Source of the DNA: Batillaria attramentaria
Lineage: Eukaryota; Mollusca; Gastropoda; Batillariidae
Length of the DNA stretch: 64,000 nucleotides
Reading direction: 5' to 3'
Assembly: GCA_018292915.2 (NCBI GenBank)
Contig: JACVVK020000201.1
Location: 682,001-746,000 of the forward strand
Shown: positions 9,222 through 20,900 of the stretch, in pieces
How the letters are laid out: each line of letters starts with the position of its first letter
How positions within the stretch are numbered: position 1 is the stretch's first letter
Made by a program: the position numbers and the translations under genes
Notes under the pieces: model-generated
The model's input: the letters and a program-made list of their open reading frames with translations, nothing else
What the model was told of the DNA's origin: nothing
The model's database searches: none

Positions 9222-11080
9222 TACTATAACCCCCGAAGAAGAGGCTGGAGTTGAAGGGCAAAAGTTTCATTCGCTTGTTTCACGAACTTTCTACATTATG
9301 TTTATATATGCCGTGCTCAAATAAATCTTTGGCTGTGGTTGGTGACGTATGCGGTGAATCAGACAAACTGAAGATGCCTTACTTGATGCACTACCAGAGC
9401 AACGGACACGAACAAACAGTTAAAGAAACAAAGACAAAAACATAACAAACACATTACAACACCAAGAACAATACCCCCCCCCCCCCACCCGAAAAGAAAC
9501 ACACAAAAACAATCAAACAAAAATAATATACCCCCCCCCCCCAAAAAAAAAAAAAAGAAAAAAAAAAAGGAGACGAACATGTACATTCACTGACAGGGAA
9601 ACCGGAATAGTTTCAACAACAACAAACAAACAAAAAACAACAACAACACAACAAAAATCACCCTCTCCAGATCACACAGGGAAATCCAGAGCACCTGTGC
9701 CCGTTTAGACATTTGAGGGGAAAGATATTATCGCAAGATTCCGAGATTAAGAATTCCTCACAGACCAAGTTCTGCGACACCTCTCACACGTGTCACTCCT
9801 CAGTCATCACTCTTTCACCATAAATCTTGCATGACCAGGGGAGGCTACTCACTCATTTGTACCGGTAGCAGATATTAAACCCCACCTGGTAAAAAAGAAC
9901 CTGGGTTTTGCACCCGGGCCATCCTGTAGTCCTTATCAAAACCATCGTCGCCCATCAGAGTTGTCATCCGCCATTAAATCGCCACGCTTCACTTCCGGTG
10001 CTACGCTCGCTTGCGCATGCACACAAGGGGCGACCATTGAGGAAAGCTTCCGGATATAATTGTCGTGGGTTGGGTATTGTCTGCGGCATGTGATATAATG
10101 ATTGAACCACCATTCAATCCTCCATTCATATGAGCTTTCATACACGCGTATAATGCCAGAACATGGAGGTAAAGACGTGTCAGCAGTTTTATGAGTGCAT
10201 TTTGTGATGCCGGCAGGTAAGAAGCGATAGCATACAGTCTCCTTTGTGTGTCCAGGTCGGTACAAACATTTTTTTGCGATTCGAGAGCGTCGTAAAATTA
10301 TTCAGGTTGTAAACACGGTAGGTAAACGCAAACGCCCTTGCCTTGGGATACGCTGTGCATACGTAGGTAAAACACACAAGGTTGCTATTTAGACTTGTAT
10401 CTGACAAAGTATACGTCTGTACGGCATACTTAGAACATCTACTACACTCTAAGAGACTGGCGCACCTACAGGTAGCTGGTAAAGGTCCAACAGCGGCGGG
10501 AAGTGGGCATAATCTGACGAAACCTGAAAGATTTCACTGTGCAAACTTCGATCGCGAGGCCGATCCGTCGGGGCCGATTCTGGTGCTCAGTTGCATACAC
10601 ACCAATCCGTATACGCTTCCCAAGGTAGCTGGTGGTTATATAAGTAACAATCAGCAGTTAACTTGTGGTATTTTATTGATTGAAGAAGGAATTGATTGAA
10701 TGAAACAGCACATTTTATTTTTTTACTACTTTATTATCCCATTCGGGAAAACCGGGCTGCTTCCCCCGGGGGACGCGCGTCGCCGCGGTGCTGCACCACC
10801 CAACCTGCCTATCCTGTTTTTTTAAAAAAAAATTTGGTGGGTGAGGAAAGCCGGACAACCCGGAGAAAAACCACCGCTCACCCCATAAGTTCGCAATTAC
10901 AAGCTTGTCTGTGGTTTAAAATATTGCTGAATTTTCACAGAAAGAGTGCACCCATGCTCGCCCCTCAACAAACCAGAAACGATTCTCTCCGGTCATTGGA
11001 GTGACAGCTTCGCACACTTTGTTAGGGGAAGAAAGATAGTATAATATGGTAGTCTTCACCCTGGCGCATGTACAAGCGTA
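8827..11080. other. Unassigned sequence; (CA)n and homopolymers; possible retroposon tail
   Basis: (CA)n lies at about 9188-9219 and A/C runs at about 9474-9570. The stretch 10721-10890 has TTTATTATCCCATTCGGGAA and GCCGGACAACCCGGAGAAAA. The latter resembles, in reverse, the CTCCGGGTACTCCGGCTTCC core of SINE family 2, so an old minus-strand retroposon piece is likely. No gene was seen. Confidence 0.45.
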
Positions 11081-11440
11081 ATGACACAATTGACCGTGGA
11101 GTCAAGTGCAGGTTTTTTGTGTACTTTTTGGCGGGTGGGCTACTTTGTAGTGATTTTTGTTGTCATGAAAAAGCGTGATTGTTTTAAATTTTGTAGGGCA
11201 AGGTGCATGTCAGGGGGTTTCAACAAGAGGCAAACTACCAGTGAAGCCTGGACTTTTTTGTGCACAAGTCAGGCAAAGGTGACGCGAGTGGATTTCAGTG
11301 AAGTGGCGTTTTTGCCCTTGAACGGTCCGTGCATGGTAATTTTTTGTTTCTAGATTGAAGCATTTTTAGGGGCGACTATGATGCCTGTCGCTAAAAGGGG
11401 ATATATGGGCATTTTGAGGCCTCCTGCATTTGTATTCTCT
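11081..11440 (-). repeat. Dispersed repeat family D1, copy 3 (reverse orientation)
   Basis: Read in reverse this matches the copies at 17717-18255 and 45700-46330. Shared landmarks are the AATCAC...TTTTCATGACAAC segment, the segment around TGACTTGTGCACAAAAA, the ACCATGCACGGACCGTTCAAG stretch (here at about 11320) and the terminal GGCCTCAAAATGCCCATAT. It has no internal tandem amplification, unlike the other copies. Its class is unknown. Confidence 0.75.
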
Positions 11441-11480
11441 GACCACATAATTATATCCATCTCTTCTTTGACGCACAAGG

Positions 11481-11671
11481 TGGGGAGCCGGGGTGGCCGA
11501 ATGGTAGAGCGTTGGACTCTCAATGCTCGGGTCGTGAGTTCGAATCCCGCCGGCTGGGGCCAAATATTTGTGCTGGCCTTTTTTCTCGTTGTCCCGTCTT
11601 TGATATCACCCTTATGTGGTGGAAAAGGACGTTAAACCCCCAAACACGCACGCACGCACGCACGCACGCAC
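11481..11671 (+). mobile_element. tRNA-derived SINE, family 1, with 11-bp target-site duplication
   Basis: The full copy starts TGGGGAGCCGGGGTGGCCGA, with box B GAGTTCGAATCCC, and ends GGACGTTAAACCCCCAAAC plus a (GCAC)n tail. GACGCACAAGG occurs at 11470-11480 and again at 11672-11682, flanking the element exactly. The variable tail simple repeat is itself of (ACGC)n type. Confidence 0.93.
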
Positions 11672-12127
11672 GACGCACAAGGCGCCGCAGCGCTGGAGGA
11701 AGAAGCAGTGAAGGCTGCTTCTGCTTTGCGCTACCTTATGTGCACATCTCCACTTCTGTTATGCCCCCTGGTCCGCGCGACAATATTTCTATTTTGCACG
11801 CCCCCCTCCAGCCACAGCCTACTCCACTTGGACGTGGGATTTTTAATCTGATCTGCGAATCTCTCACACGTACCTTGATTTGTGGTGGCTTTGTTTAGCA
11901 AATAAGTCGGTAGAAATTACTGTTTACACATCTCGGTCAAGTGATGAGCAGGACTCGCGGAATGTGGAAGACACAACGGTTTGTTAGCAGAAGGCTGTGA
12001 GTATTTGAACAACAAAGTGTTCTGCCGTGTTCTGCTGTCATGTCACTACTGCCTCTGCTCCTACGTAGGTTCGTCCGTAAGCCGCAGGGGGGTTGGGGGG
12101 GGGGGGGGGAGGGGAAGGGGGACGTGT

Positions 12128-12268
12128 GGGGTGGGGGTGTTCGTTGGTGTTTGAGAGTTTAACGTCCTTTTCCACTCTGCATGGGTGATAACAAAAGACG
12201 GGGCAAAGAGAAACTAAAGGCCAGCACAAATATTTGGCCCCAGCCGGGATTCGAACTCACGACCATGA
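12128..12268 (-). mobile_element. tRNA-derived SINE, family 1, head-truncated
   Basis: In reverse the copy reads from box B (GAGTTCGAATCCCGGC) through CAAATATTTGTGCTGG to GTTAAACTCTCAAACACC. The tRNA box-A part is lost; unrelated sequence (AAGTCGCGCAAGCCGCGGG) follows the box-B side. No duplication was found. Confidence 0.85.
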
Positions 12269-12313
12269 AAGTCGCGCAAGCCGCGGGAATGTTCAGAAAT
12301 CAAGGAGGTTAGT

Positions 12314-12317
<4 letters not shown>

Positions 12318-12400
<83 letters not shown>
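12318..12400. repeat. (GT)n microsatellite
   Basis: About 41 uninterrupted GT units, followed by a TTTG-rich tract. Long cysteine/valine frames across it are artefacts. Confidence 0.97.
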
Positions 12401-12404
<4 letters not shown>

Positions 12405-13249
12405 AACATCTGCACTTTTTTGTCTGTTTGTTTGTTTGTTTGTGTTTGTTTGTTATATTTTTTTGCGTATATTTGTTTTTGTTTTATTCCTTAATTCCTT
12501 TTATTACTTAGATAACAGTAGCTTTTTTAAGCAACGGCAGGTACGAAAACTATCTGATGTCAACTGCCTCTACCGTTGTAAAATAAAGTTTTGATTCATT
12601 CACTGCCCCCTCCCCCCCCCCCCTCTCTCTCTCTCTCTCTGAAAAAAGCCAATCGAAAATCCTTACAAAGTCTAAAGCGTCAAGGGATATTTTGCAAGAT
12701 AATCCAATATAATCCTCTGAATCACTTTCAGCTTTAGAAGGCATCAAATCGAAGCCCTGACGCACTGATAATTTGTATATCCTGAACTAATTGAAGTCCT
12801 CGAAAATGTCCCCCACTGAGAAGTCTGAGGAGGATATAAAATTATTTGCTTTTAAATTAGAACGAAACTATCGAGAATTTAAGTCAGGATTACCGCTGTG
12901 TATTTTAGTGTTTATAAAGATTATTTCACCTCCTCAAAATCCACTTGACCTCAATTAGCTGTTGACCCCTGTAATAACTTTGTTTGAGACGACATATAGC
13001 GTGGATTTTGACGGATAATGCGAAGTTCAGTTTCAGTTTTAAAAGGGCTTTTTGAGTAATTTATGGCTTACAATTTTCATAGTGCTTATCTACTCGACAT
13101 ATCCTTGATAGGTTTTTAACCACTTGGCAAACTGAACTGAACTGAACTGTACTGACCAAGAAATTGGATGTCTGTGTAGGGAAGAGAAAATGAACAGAGA
13201 AGGATCAAAAACCAAGATAGATAATTTCCAACGCAAACACGCAGTGACA
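12401..13249. other. Unassigned sequence with a retroposon-like 3' end at about 12565-12600
   Basis: The segment TACCGTTGTAAAATAAAGTT resembles TACCGTTGGAAAATAAAGTT at about 16421-16440, so it is probably the 3' end of a related retroposon. A (CT)n tract lies at about 12622-12640. The remainder shows no gene. Confidence 0.45.
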
Positions 13250-13253
13250 CTAA

Positions 13254-13462
13254 CTCTTAAAAGCCTATGCAATTTTGCTTGAAATGTTTACATCACTAAG
13301 AGCCACTTCAAGCCACTATTATCCAATCTGCAACGGTCTCGGGCCTAGTGGGGAAGGCCCACGCCTTGCGTAATAGTGGCTTGAAGTGGCTCTTACTGGT
13401 GTGTAGTGGCTTGTTTTTTTAACCAGTCACCAGTTAACCAGTCAGGCTGGGGCTTTTAAGAG
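13254..13462. mobile_element. TTAA-type MITE, copy A (209 bp)
   Basis: Perfect 12-bp terminal inverted repeats CTCTTAAAAGCC (13254-13265 and 13451-13462) are flanked by a direct CTAA on each side (13250-13253, 13463-13466). Inside, a perfect 24-bp inverted repeat (13298-13321 and 13371-13394) forms a hairpin. A second copy at 20901-21465 shares the ends and the core and is flanked by TTAA. A four-base YTAA duplication suggests a piggyBac- or Kolobok-like transposase acting in trans. The element has no coding capacity. Confidence 0.85.
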
Positions 13463-13547
13463 CTAAACACCTAAGGTTGCCGGGTGGTCTGCACGGTGCA
13501 TTACGCATTTCATTGTGATTGGGGGTTAGCGAGGGATTGCATTTGTT

Positions 13548-13551
<4 letters not shown>

Positions 13552-13612
<61 letters not shown>
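13552..13612. repeat. (GT)n microsatellite
   Basis: About 30 GT units, uninterrupted. Confidence 0.97.
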
Positions 13613-13615
<3 letters not shown>

Positions 13616-13984
13616 GTGTCTGTGTGTTTGTTCTGAAAATAACCTACATAGGGTTCGGATTCAAGTGTCAGCGCTTGGCCTCACATTCAGTTCGACTGAA
13701 GGGCTGATAATTTGTTCTTCTCGAATGTTGCTTTGCAGTATCCAATATGGATGTGAACTGTTGCTTTTGTTGGCTAATTGGTGTTGAATGAGTGTCCGCC
13801 ACAAGAGTTATCAAAGACGGCCGCATGAGAGAGGGACAGCAACACTAGCTGAAAAGTCCACCGGAACATTCTTCAATCCGAACAGACTGCCAGGTCGGCC
13901 GTCTGAAAGAATCGTGTAAAGTTGGGAGTCAGCGTGAGTTTTAGTTCCTGTCATGGCTCGATCGGTGTAGGAACAAACGCACAA

Positions 13985-14150
13985 TTGTATTGTATTGTAT
14001 TGTGTTGTGTTGCGTTGCGTTGCGTTGCGTTGCGTTGCGTTGCGTTGCGTTGCGTTGCATTGCATTGTATAGCAGTGTATAGCAGTGTATTGTAATGTGT
14101 TGTAGTGTATTGTAGAGTGCATTGTATCGCATTGTATTTTATTGTATTGT
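13985..14150. repeat. Pentanucleotide array (TTGYR)n
   Basis: TTGTA units pass into TTGTG, then a homogenised block of TTGCG, then back to TTGCA and TTGTA with insertions such as TAGCAG. The graded composition suggests local expansion of a variant unit. The threonine/asparagine/glutamine-rich minus-strand frames across it are artefacts. Confidence 0.95.
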
Positions 14151-15047
14151 AACACAGCTGAAAAAAAACTCGGCAGCGAAGCTGAAAAAGAAATTTCAAT
14201 CACCTCCCCTCGACAGCTACAGACGACACAATGACACTCCGACAGACTGACGCAATGACACTTTGACACATTGATATTGACTGGAGAGCAGCTGGAGGCC
14301 TGGCCCGGTGACAAACAGCATAACAGGCTTAAGACCTTCCGGAGTTTACCACTTTCTAACCACGGCCAATTAGCACGTCAAAGAAGAACAGCAAAACACT
14401 GCATTTTCACAAGCTGGTAATAAAACCCACGGTTTAAAAGTCGAATCCCTTCATTTTTATGATTTCTCAGCAAACTGAAATTACCCCTTATATATACGCA
14501 TCGGGATTAAGCTTTGCCCTCCCCTCCACGTTAGGCGATAAACTGGGAATTTCGTCACACGTAAGAAGGATTATCTCCTACTGAGGCTGTGAAGTGTGTT
14601 TGGAGCCCGTCGATCCCGGGTGATAATCACTGGAACTTGACGGTTAATCGACGAATACTTGACCCTCGCTTTTGAAGTCAGTAAGTCTAGGGGAAACCGT
14701 TAGTCGTTTTAAGGACAAGGCGGACAAACAGACCCTGTGAAAATGAAAACAGAGTGAACCTTGTCCCACTACTGTTGAAGTATATTTTTTCTTTTCGAGA
14801 AGACACGGTTTTTGCTGTATGAGAAACAAGTTTGACAGAAGAGAAGGACGCTAAACACGCCACACTTCAAAAAAAGACTGGAGTCTACTTTGAAGAGGCC
14901 CGTCCTCTTCGACACGTTAAGCACTTCAATTTGAGTGCATTAGACTTAAGATAAAAAATAAAATGCTTAAGTAAAGATAACATATAGACAGGGTGTTAAT
15001 CAAGATCGTTTAGAACTTTCCCCGTGCTTCTTCTGTTCAAACGTTTG
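14151..15047. other. Unassigned sequence, no gene seen
   Basis: Ordinary AT-rich sequence without a recognisable element or exon. Confidence 0.5.
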
Positions 15048-15091
15048 ATCAATCGCATTGGTGACAAAGTCTTAGCCACTAGACCACCGAT
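15048..15091 (-). mobile_element. Fragment of SINE family 2 head
   Basis: In reverse it reads GGTGGTCTAGTGGCTAAGAC and TTGTCACCAATGCGA, matching the tRNA-like head of the full copies at 3339 and 22922. The rest of the SINE is missing. Confidence 0.7.
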
Positions 15092-15141
15092 ATACATAAT
15101 ACATAATAATATACAGTTTTGAAAGCGAGTAGGACGGAATA

Positions 15142-15142
<1 letters not shown>

Positions 15143-15224
<82 letters not shown>
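15143..15224. repeat. (TG)n microsatellite
   Basis: About 41 TG units, uninterrupted. Confidence 0.97.
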
Positions 15225-15228
<4 letters not shown>

Positions 15229-15235
15229 CTGTTGT

Positions 15236-15425
15236 CCATTAGACTGTCAGAGGTTTCATAGCTGGTTACGCTTTCCTGTGTATAGATCATGTATACGTTG
15301 TACATATATCTTTTCTCGTATCTTTCTGTCTGTAATTATGTGATACTGGTTTGTTTTATTTTTTGTATCCTCCATACCCCAAAAGGGGAAAAAGGAAAAT
15401 AAAATCTTGAAATCTTTAACCTTGT
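15236..15425 (+). mobile_element. Retroposon 3' part (shared 34-mer plus polyadenylation-like tail)
   Basis: A 34-bp block (15236-15269) is identical to 16363-16396. Downstream, CCATACCCCAAAAGGGGAAA and GGAAAATAAAATCTTGAAAT end the element. The same end occurs in reverse at about 21636-21690. This looks like the conserved 3' terminus of a LINE or SINE with an ATCTTTGA-type tail. Confidence 0.65.
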
Positions 15426-16362
15426 ATACAATAGTCCGAAACGTTTTCGGAAATCTGTTGATTAAAGAATCGTGCACTCGAGAACATGATCATCGTCATG
15501 AACATGAACATAATTCAATTTGAAGTCTCGCGAACTTGACTCGCTTCTCTTCCATCGTTGCATACATGTGATACTAAGCCGTGTGATGTTTATTTTTTCA
15601 TTAAATTCTCTCCTTGATACCTTTACTTGAAAGCATTCCAGTCATTTCACTGCAGTCACCGATACGTGGCACTATACACTCCCTACAGCAAAACTAGGTT
15701 ACTAGACTTGTAAACCAGAACTCACCAAACCCGTACTTATATATTACTCCTGTCCCATTCAGGTAAATTAGTCGCTACCTAGGTTGCGTTCAAAGTTTGT
15801 GTTTGTCGACCTAAACAGACGCCCGTCCGTAAACGTGGCAGTGTACCTTCGGATTGACCTCGAATGGAGAAATTTGCTCTAGGATTTGCTTACCGACACG
15901 AAGCTATCCCGTCAAGTGTGTGTGTTCCTCACAACGTTAATGACGTGTCCAGTGGTTCAGGAGCGTGACTGTCGCGTACAGTAAAACGTGACCACTCTAT
16001 AGGATAGGATAATTTGCACGATTTATCTGTCTAGATATCGTTTATTGCGTGTGATGTTATCTTTGTGTTTGGTCCTTGTTTTAGTGCTGTTTTTTTTTGC
16101 GCGCGAAAGTTTTGCTTAAGGGTGCATCTGGTGGGTTTGCAAGAAAAAAACCCAAAACAAAACAAACAAAGAAACACACTAGAAAATAAAAATAAAGACC
16201 ACAGCGAGAACAGAAACAAAAAAAAGAAATAAACATGCATATAGACCGTTTAAAAGATTTTTTTTTCAGACGTATACATCGTTTCGACGACGTACAATCA
16301 TACGCTGAATCCAGTTCCAACAGCATTGCAATTAAAACACCATCATGATCTCTCTCCCTCTC
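15426..16362. other. Unassigned sequence, no gene seen
   Basis: No exon or element was recognised. Short A-rich tracts occur at about 16140-16230. Confidence 0.5.
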
Positions 16363-16463
16363 CCATTAGACTGTCAGAGGTTTCATAGCTGGTTACCTGG
16401 TCTTTTGATCAACAACTTTTTACCGTTGGAAAATAAAGTTCATTTTCATTTTCATTTTCATTT

Positions 16464-16464
<1 letters not shown>
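16363..16464 (+). mobile_element. Retroposon 3' part with (CATTTT)n tail
   Basis: It starts with the 34-bp block shared with 15236-15269, then TACCGTTGGAAAATAAAGTT and at least four CATTTT repeats. AATAAA precedes the tail. It runs directly into (CT)n and (CA)n tracts. Confidence 0.65.

Positions 16465-16555
<91 letters not shown>
16465..16555. repeat. Compound (CT)n(CA)n microsatellite
   Basis: About 9 CT units are followed by about 36 CA units. Confidence 0.97.
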
Positions 16556-16557
<2 letters not shown>

Positions 16558-17669
16558 ATACACACGATACTTTACACTACTACAAGCAAACCCAGTCAGC
16601 ATGCATGACGTGTAGGTCTAGTCAAACATCAAAAGCTTGGCCTTTTTCGTTGGACGGAAATACGATCGCCCTGACGCGTTAGGTGTGAAATGTCAACATA
16701 GGAGACATTCTCCTTGAAGAAGCAACCATAACTCAACTCGAGCTGCTATTGTATTTCTTTCTCTCTGTCCGTTTCCCTCTCCGCACTAAGAACCTGGCAG
16801 ATCAGAATCAACCAGTTGGTACTGTCTACTTAAACACTGGTACATTGTGCCCCACTTTCACACAAGTACTTAATCGTTTCCGAATTTAGCCCAATTTACT
16901 CGGGGTTTTACAGCTTATTTGCCGACCTTTTCAGGGCGCCGGAGATCTGTTACAAAGCCTGACGAATGTGACATTCGGAGATTTTCTTGACAATAGAACG
17001 GGAGTCGCGAAAAAAAAGAGGGCATTCGCGCCTTCTCGCTAAATTTTCTGGCAAACAAATACAGGGGCGAGTCACTTGAGAAGACAATTTTATCACACAG
17101 TAAGACTGTTCCTTTGTAATTTGTGCTTGTTTATTGAGGGGGTAAAATGAATAGAAAACGAAGTCGTTGTTCACGCTTAATTGAATTACCGATTCAGATG
17201 CGCGAATATATTTACAGCGTCATTCTGTGTTAGTCCTTTACCTATTTCAAATCAAATAAAAAGGCAGTTGTATGGATAGGACCGCTTGTGGTGGTCGAAG
17301 GGTGAAGATACCAAAAACTAATTTTCCATGCACAATATCAGAAAAAAATATTACGAATAAGATAATTTGCGCCTTTTTTCATAAAAAGCCCGTAATATAA
17401 ATATAAAATAATTCTCATGCAGGTCCTAGTATCTCCCTCCTGGGAGGAAGGGATGTAACACTTTTATTTCAGTCAGTCAGTCAGTCAGTGTGTTAGTATC
17501 CCTGTCATAGTCAGCTGAAAATTCTAACTACGCCATGCACCGTTCCTCCCTCTATTGTTTCTCACCAGCAGTTATACTGAAAAGTATGAAATCCCGTAGA
17601 GGAGATTTCATATGCCATCAAGGTCTAAAAGTAGTACCTTAGATGGTGTCTGACTCAGCATCAGTGGTG

Positions 17670-17706
<37 letters not shown>

Positions 17707-17716
17707 GGTCCAAGAA
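16556..17716. other. Unassigned sequence with (GTT)n
   Basis: A (GTT)n tract lies at about 17670-17706 and short TCAG repeats at about 17472-17490. No gene was seen. Confidence 0.5.
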
Positions 17717-18255
17717 TGCAAATGCACGAGGCCTGAAAATGCCTGTATAATCCCTATTAGCCTCAGCCTCACCCCTAAAACTGCTTCAGTCTAGAAACAA
17801 AAATCACCATGCACAGACCATTCAAGGGCCTTCGCCTGATAGGATATAAAAAGAATGAATGTTTCCTTTCCGCTAAGGCATTACCGGAGTAATGCAAGTC
17901 GTCTTTCTTTTTAGGTCAAAAAGCCACTTCACTCAAATCCACTCGCGTCACCTTTGCCTGCACTGTGCGCAAAAAGTCGCAGCTTTACTGGCAGCTTGCC
18001 TCTTGTTGCAGACCCCTCGCATGCACCTTGCCGTACCAAACACAAAAAAAACCACGAAAATCACTCATTTTCATGACAACGAATATCACTACAAACTAGC
18101 ACACTTGCCAGACAGGGTCCTTCAAATGAACATTTCACGTCACCCAACGTTCTATGAAAATCACTCATTTTCATGACAACGAATATCACTACAAACTAGC
18201 ACACTTGCCAGACAGGGTCCTTCAAATAAACATTTCACGTCACCCAACGTTCTAT
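17717..18255 (+). repeat. Dispersed repeat family D1, copy 1, with 100-bp tandem duplication
   Basis: The copy is colinear with 45700-46330 from AGGCCTGAAAATGCC through AACAGACCATTCAA-like and GGCAGCTTGCC landmarks. At its end a 100-bp unit is present twice (18056-18155 and 18156-18255) and differs at one base (G/A in TTCAAATRAACA). Copy 2 has this part once but amplifies a different segment. No coding capacity is recognisable. Confidence 0.85.
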
Positions 18256-19069
18256 TTTTGTTATTACGTCTGTTTTTTTGTTGTTTTTTTTTTTGTTTTT
18301 CTTAATTAGCACCGAGGATGGCATTTAAATTCGTTAGAATTTGAACCTTTCCATGACATTTGTTAAAACTGTACTATATACAATGACAGCATTACTCTGT
18401 GCTGGTAATAATATGGTGTGCATAGCGGGCGTAGGAATTCACCAAATTACTGGAAAGAAACACTTATCTTGTTGAAAAACTATGGCAAGCATGAAAGCTG
18501 TAGAAGTAAACACGCACTTGTCGTTGGAACTGGAATGAAAGATATGGAAATCTTGTTCAGATACTGTAGAACATGTCCACTTTAATGGAACCAGCAAATC
18601 ACTGCTAATACCCTCAGCACTTCAAATGAAATATCAAGTGCATCTGACGCCAGATCTGAGGCACATTTGAATTTATGACGTTCGTAATGTTTGCCGCGAC
18701 CTTGCAGAATGTACGGAGAAGAATTTGAAATATGCTAACGATTTACAGTGCTCAGGTCAGCCTGCCTTTCTGCGCAGTGGTATCAAGACTTGTCATGCAA
18801 AAGACTTATGGCCCGCTGCAAATCGCGCGGGGAGTCGCCACAGGCGCCACATTCATTCTTAGAAGAAGATGTTGTCGATCCATCGCTTGTATCCAGTTAC
18901 GGTTGGAGTCCGTGTCAGATTTTGCAACTTATCTCTCCCGTCACACCGAATACGTCATAAATTACTGCCCTTCTGGTCGTTGGGATAAGGAACGGGAAAG
19001 GATGGTGGAGCAGAGAGAGTTCGTTCGTTCAGGTGAATGTTCCGTTCCGTAACGGGAGAGGATGGTGGA

Positions 19070-19075
<6 letters not shown>
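18256..19075. other. Unassigned sequence, no gene seen
   Basis: T-rich tract at about 18260-18300, then ordinary sequence. The open frames at 18732-19052 show no family motif. Confidence 0.5.

Positions 19076-19111
<36 letters not shown>
19076..19111. repeat. (GA)n microsatellite
   Basis: About 17 GA units, followed by a short ATTACTCG triplication. Confidence 0.95.
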
Positions 19112-19115
<4 letters not shown>

Positions 19116-19765
19116 CTCGATTACTCGATTACTCGAACTTTATTGATTAGGTCTGCGGCCCATTTCAAGGAGGGGAGATAATGCACGGCAGACTACCAAT
19201 CACGTGCTTATAAATACACAAAACACACAGCTACACGCACTTGTACATGCAGAGAATAAACAAATACTAGACGCATATACGCAGGCACGTACACCAAAAA
19301 CACAGGGCTGTACACAGTCGTTAATCCGAAATCAAAGGGCGGCGACCCTGCCAGTGGATCAAGCTCGCAGTAGGAAGGGATTAGAGGCATCGTTAAACTC
19401 AGCAATTGAGGGACGGCACGTACTCGAAGCCTGGGGAGATGAAGCTTTAGGCACAATGGAGGCGCTCTGTCGGGATCAGTTGATCAAAGCCGAAGGGGGA
19501 GTAAGCTGGATGAGTTGTCGCAATCACAGTGGGGGGGGGGGGGGGGGGGGGGGGGGGGGAAGGATGTAGATCAGGCCGTACCGGGAATCGGGACCACTCT
19601 GGTGATGAAACCACTCGTCTGGATGAAAATTGATGGGGGTTTGTGACGCAAGTTCTTGTTGTAGGTTACGTCAGTGCACGTACCACTTGTCTGTGACCAA
19701 AGTTCAAAGACCAAAGGCTTAGAGTTTACGTCAATTCTCAGTTGGGTGTCTTGGATAGTGAATTA
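19112..19765. other. Unassigned sequence with a 30-base G run
   Basis: A run of about 30 G at about 19530-19559 stands out and could form G-quadruplexes. No gene was seen. The open frame at 19204-19569 ends in this run as poly-glycine and has no recognisable domain. Confidence 0.5.

Positions 19766-20080
<315 letters not shown>

Positions 20081-20122
<42 letters not shown>
20081..20122. repeat. (GA)n microsatellite flanking a SINE
   Basis: About 20 GA units immediately beyond the SINE head, matching the tract on the other side of the SINE. Confidence 0.95.
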
Positions 20123-20124
<2 letters not shown>

Positions 20125-20270
20125 AATGTAGCCGTATCTGTGGTGAAACAGGTTTAGCTAATTAGGCAGAAAATGAAAATGTGAACAACTGCGTTAATAT
20201 ATCTATGCCGCTGGAGGACAAGCTCCGTTGCGTTCTTAGTTCGTTGATTAGTTCTCTCTCTCTCTCTCTT

Positions 20271-20443
20271 GGGGAGCCGGGGTGGCCGAATGGTAGAGCG
20301 TTGGACTTCTAATGCTCGGGTCGTGAGTTCGTATCCCGGCTGGGGCCAAATATTTGTGCTGGCTCTTTCATCGTTGCCCCGTCTTTGATATCACCCGTAT
20401 GTGGTGGAAAAGGACGTTAAACCCCCAAACACCCACCCACCCA
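20271..20443 (+). mobile_element. tRNA-derived SINE, family 1, inserted in a CT tract
   Basis: The full plus-strand copy starts GGGGAGCCGGGGTGGCCGAA, with box B GAGTTCGTATCCCGGC, and ends CAAACACCCACCCACCCA. (CT)n lies directly before (20253-20269) and after (20443-20465), so the target was a CT/GA microsatellite, as for the opposite-strand neighbour 190 bp upstream. Confidence 0.92.
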
Positions 20444-20896
20444 CTCTCTCTCTCTCTCTCTCTCTGGCCCCCGCCCCCCCCCCCATCACCCCTCACCTCT
20501 TCCGAAGAAGGGTCCAAGCAAGCAACCAACAAACTAACACCCCCTGTCATCCCCACCCTCTCAACCAGCTTTCGCAACCAGTAACGTTGACCCCAAGAAG
20601 TATTGTTAAAGTAAAGTGTCCCACACAAAAGCGCGAACACACTTACAGGGGCACAGGGGGAGGGGAAGTATATTGTGGAGAGCAATGTCGAGCTCTGCGA
20701 TAGCCAGTAATTTGTCCACGTCGCTATTGTGTGAAGGACTAAGGAGCCGGGCCACTCTCTCATTACGGGCAGGGATTAATCACAATGTTGCTTATTTGGC
20801 GGCAGTTCGCGGGAGAGGAGGGGAGTGGTGTGTACGTGCGTGTGTGTGTGTGTGTGTGTGTGTGGGGGGGGGTGTCACAAAATGGCCGCGAGGTCG
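20444..20896. other. Unassigned sequence with (CT)n, poly-C and short (GT)n
   Basis: (CT)n is at 20443-20465, C-rich at 20467-20483 and GT at about 20838-20862. No gene was seen. Confidence 0.5.
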
Positions 20897-20900
20897 TTAA

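Noticed and set aside
10189..10407. Short overlapping frames near 9.9-11 kb as host exons
   Set aside because: They occur on both strands at similar lengths with no conserved motif, as expected by chance.
11481..11556. tRNA gene call on SINE heads (A and B boxes intact)
   Set aside because: The heads do not fold as a proper cloverleaf, continue into a conserved non-tRNA body, and are repeated with target-site duplications. They are SINEs.
13811..14314. 167-codon minus-strand frame with N/T/Q-rich repeats
   Set aside because: It crosses the pentanucleotide array and has no recognisable domain at either end.
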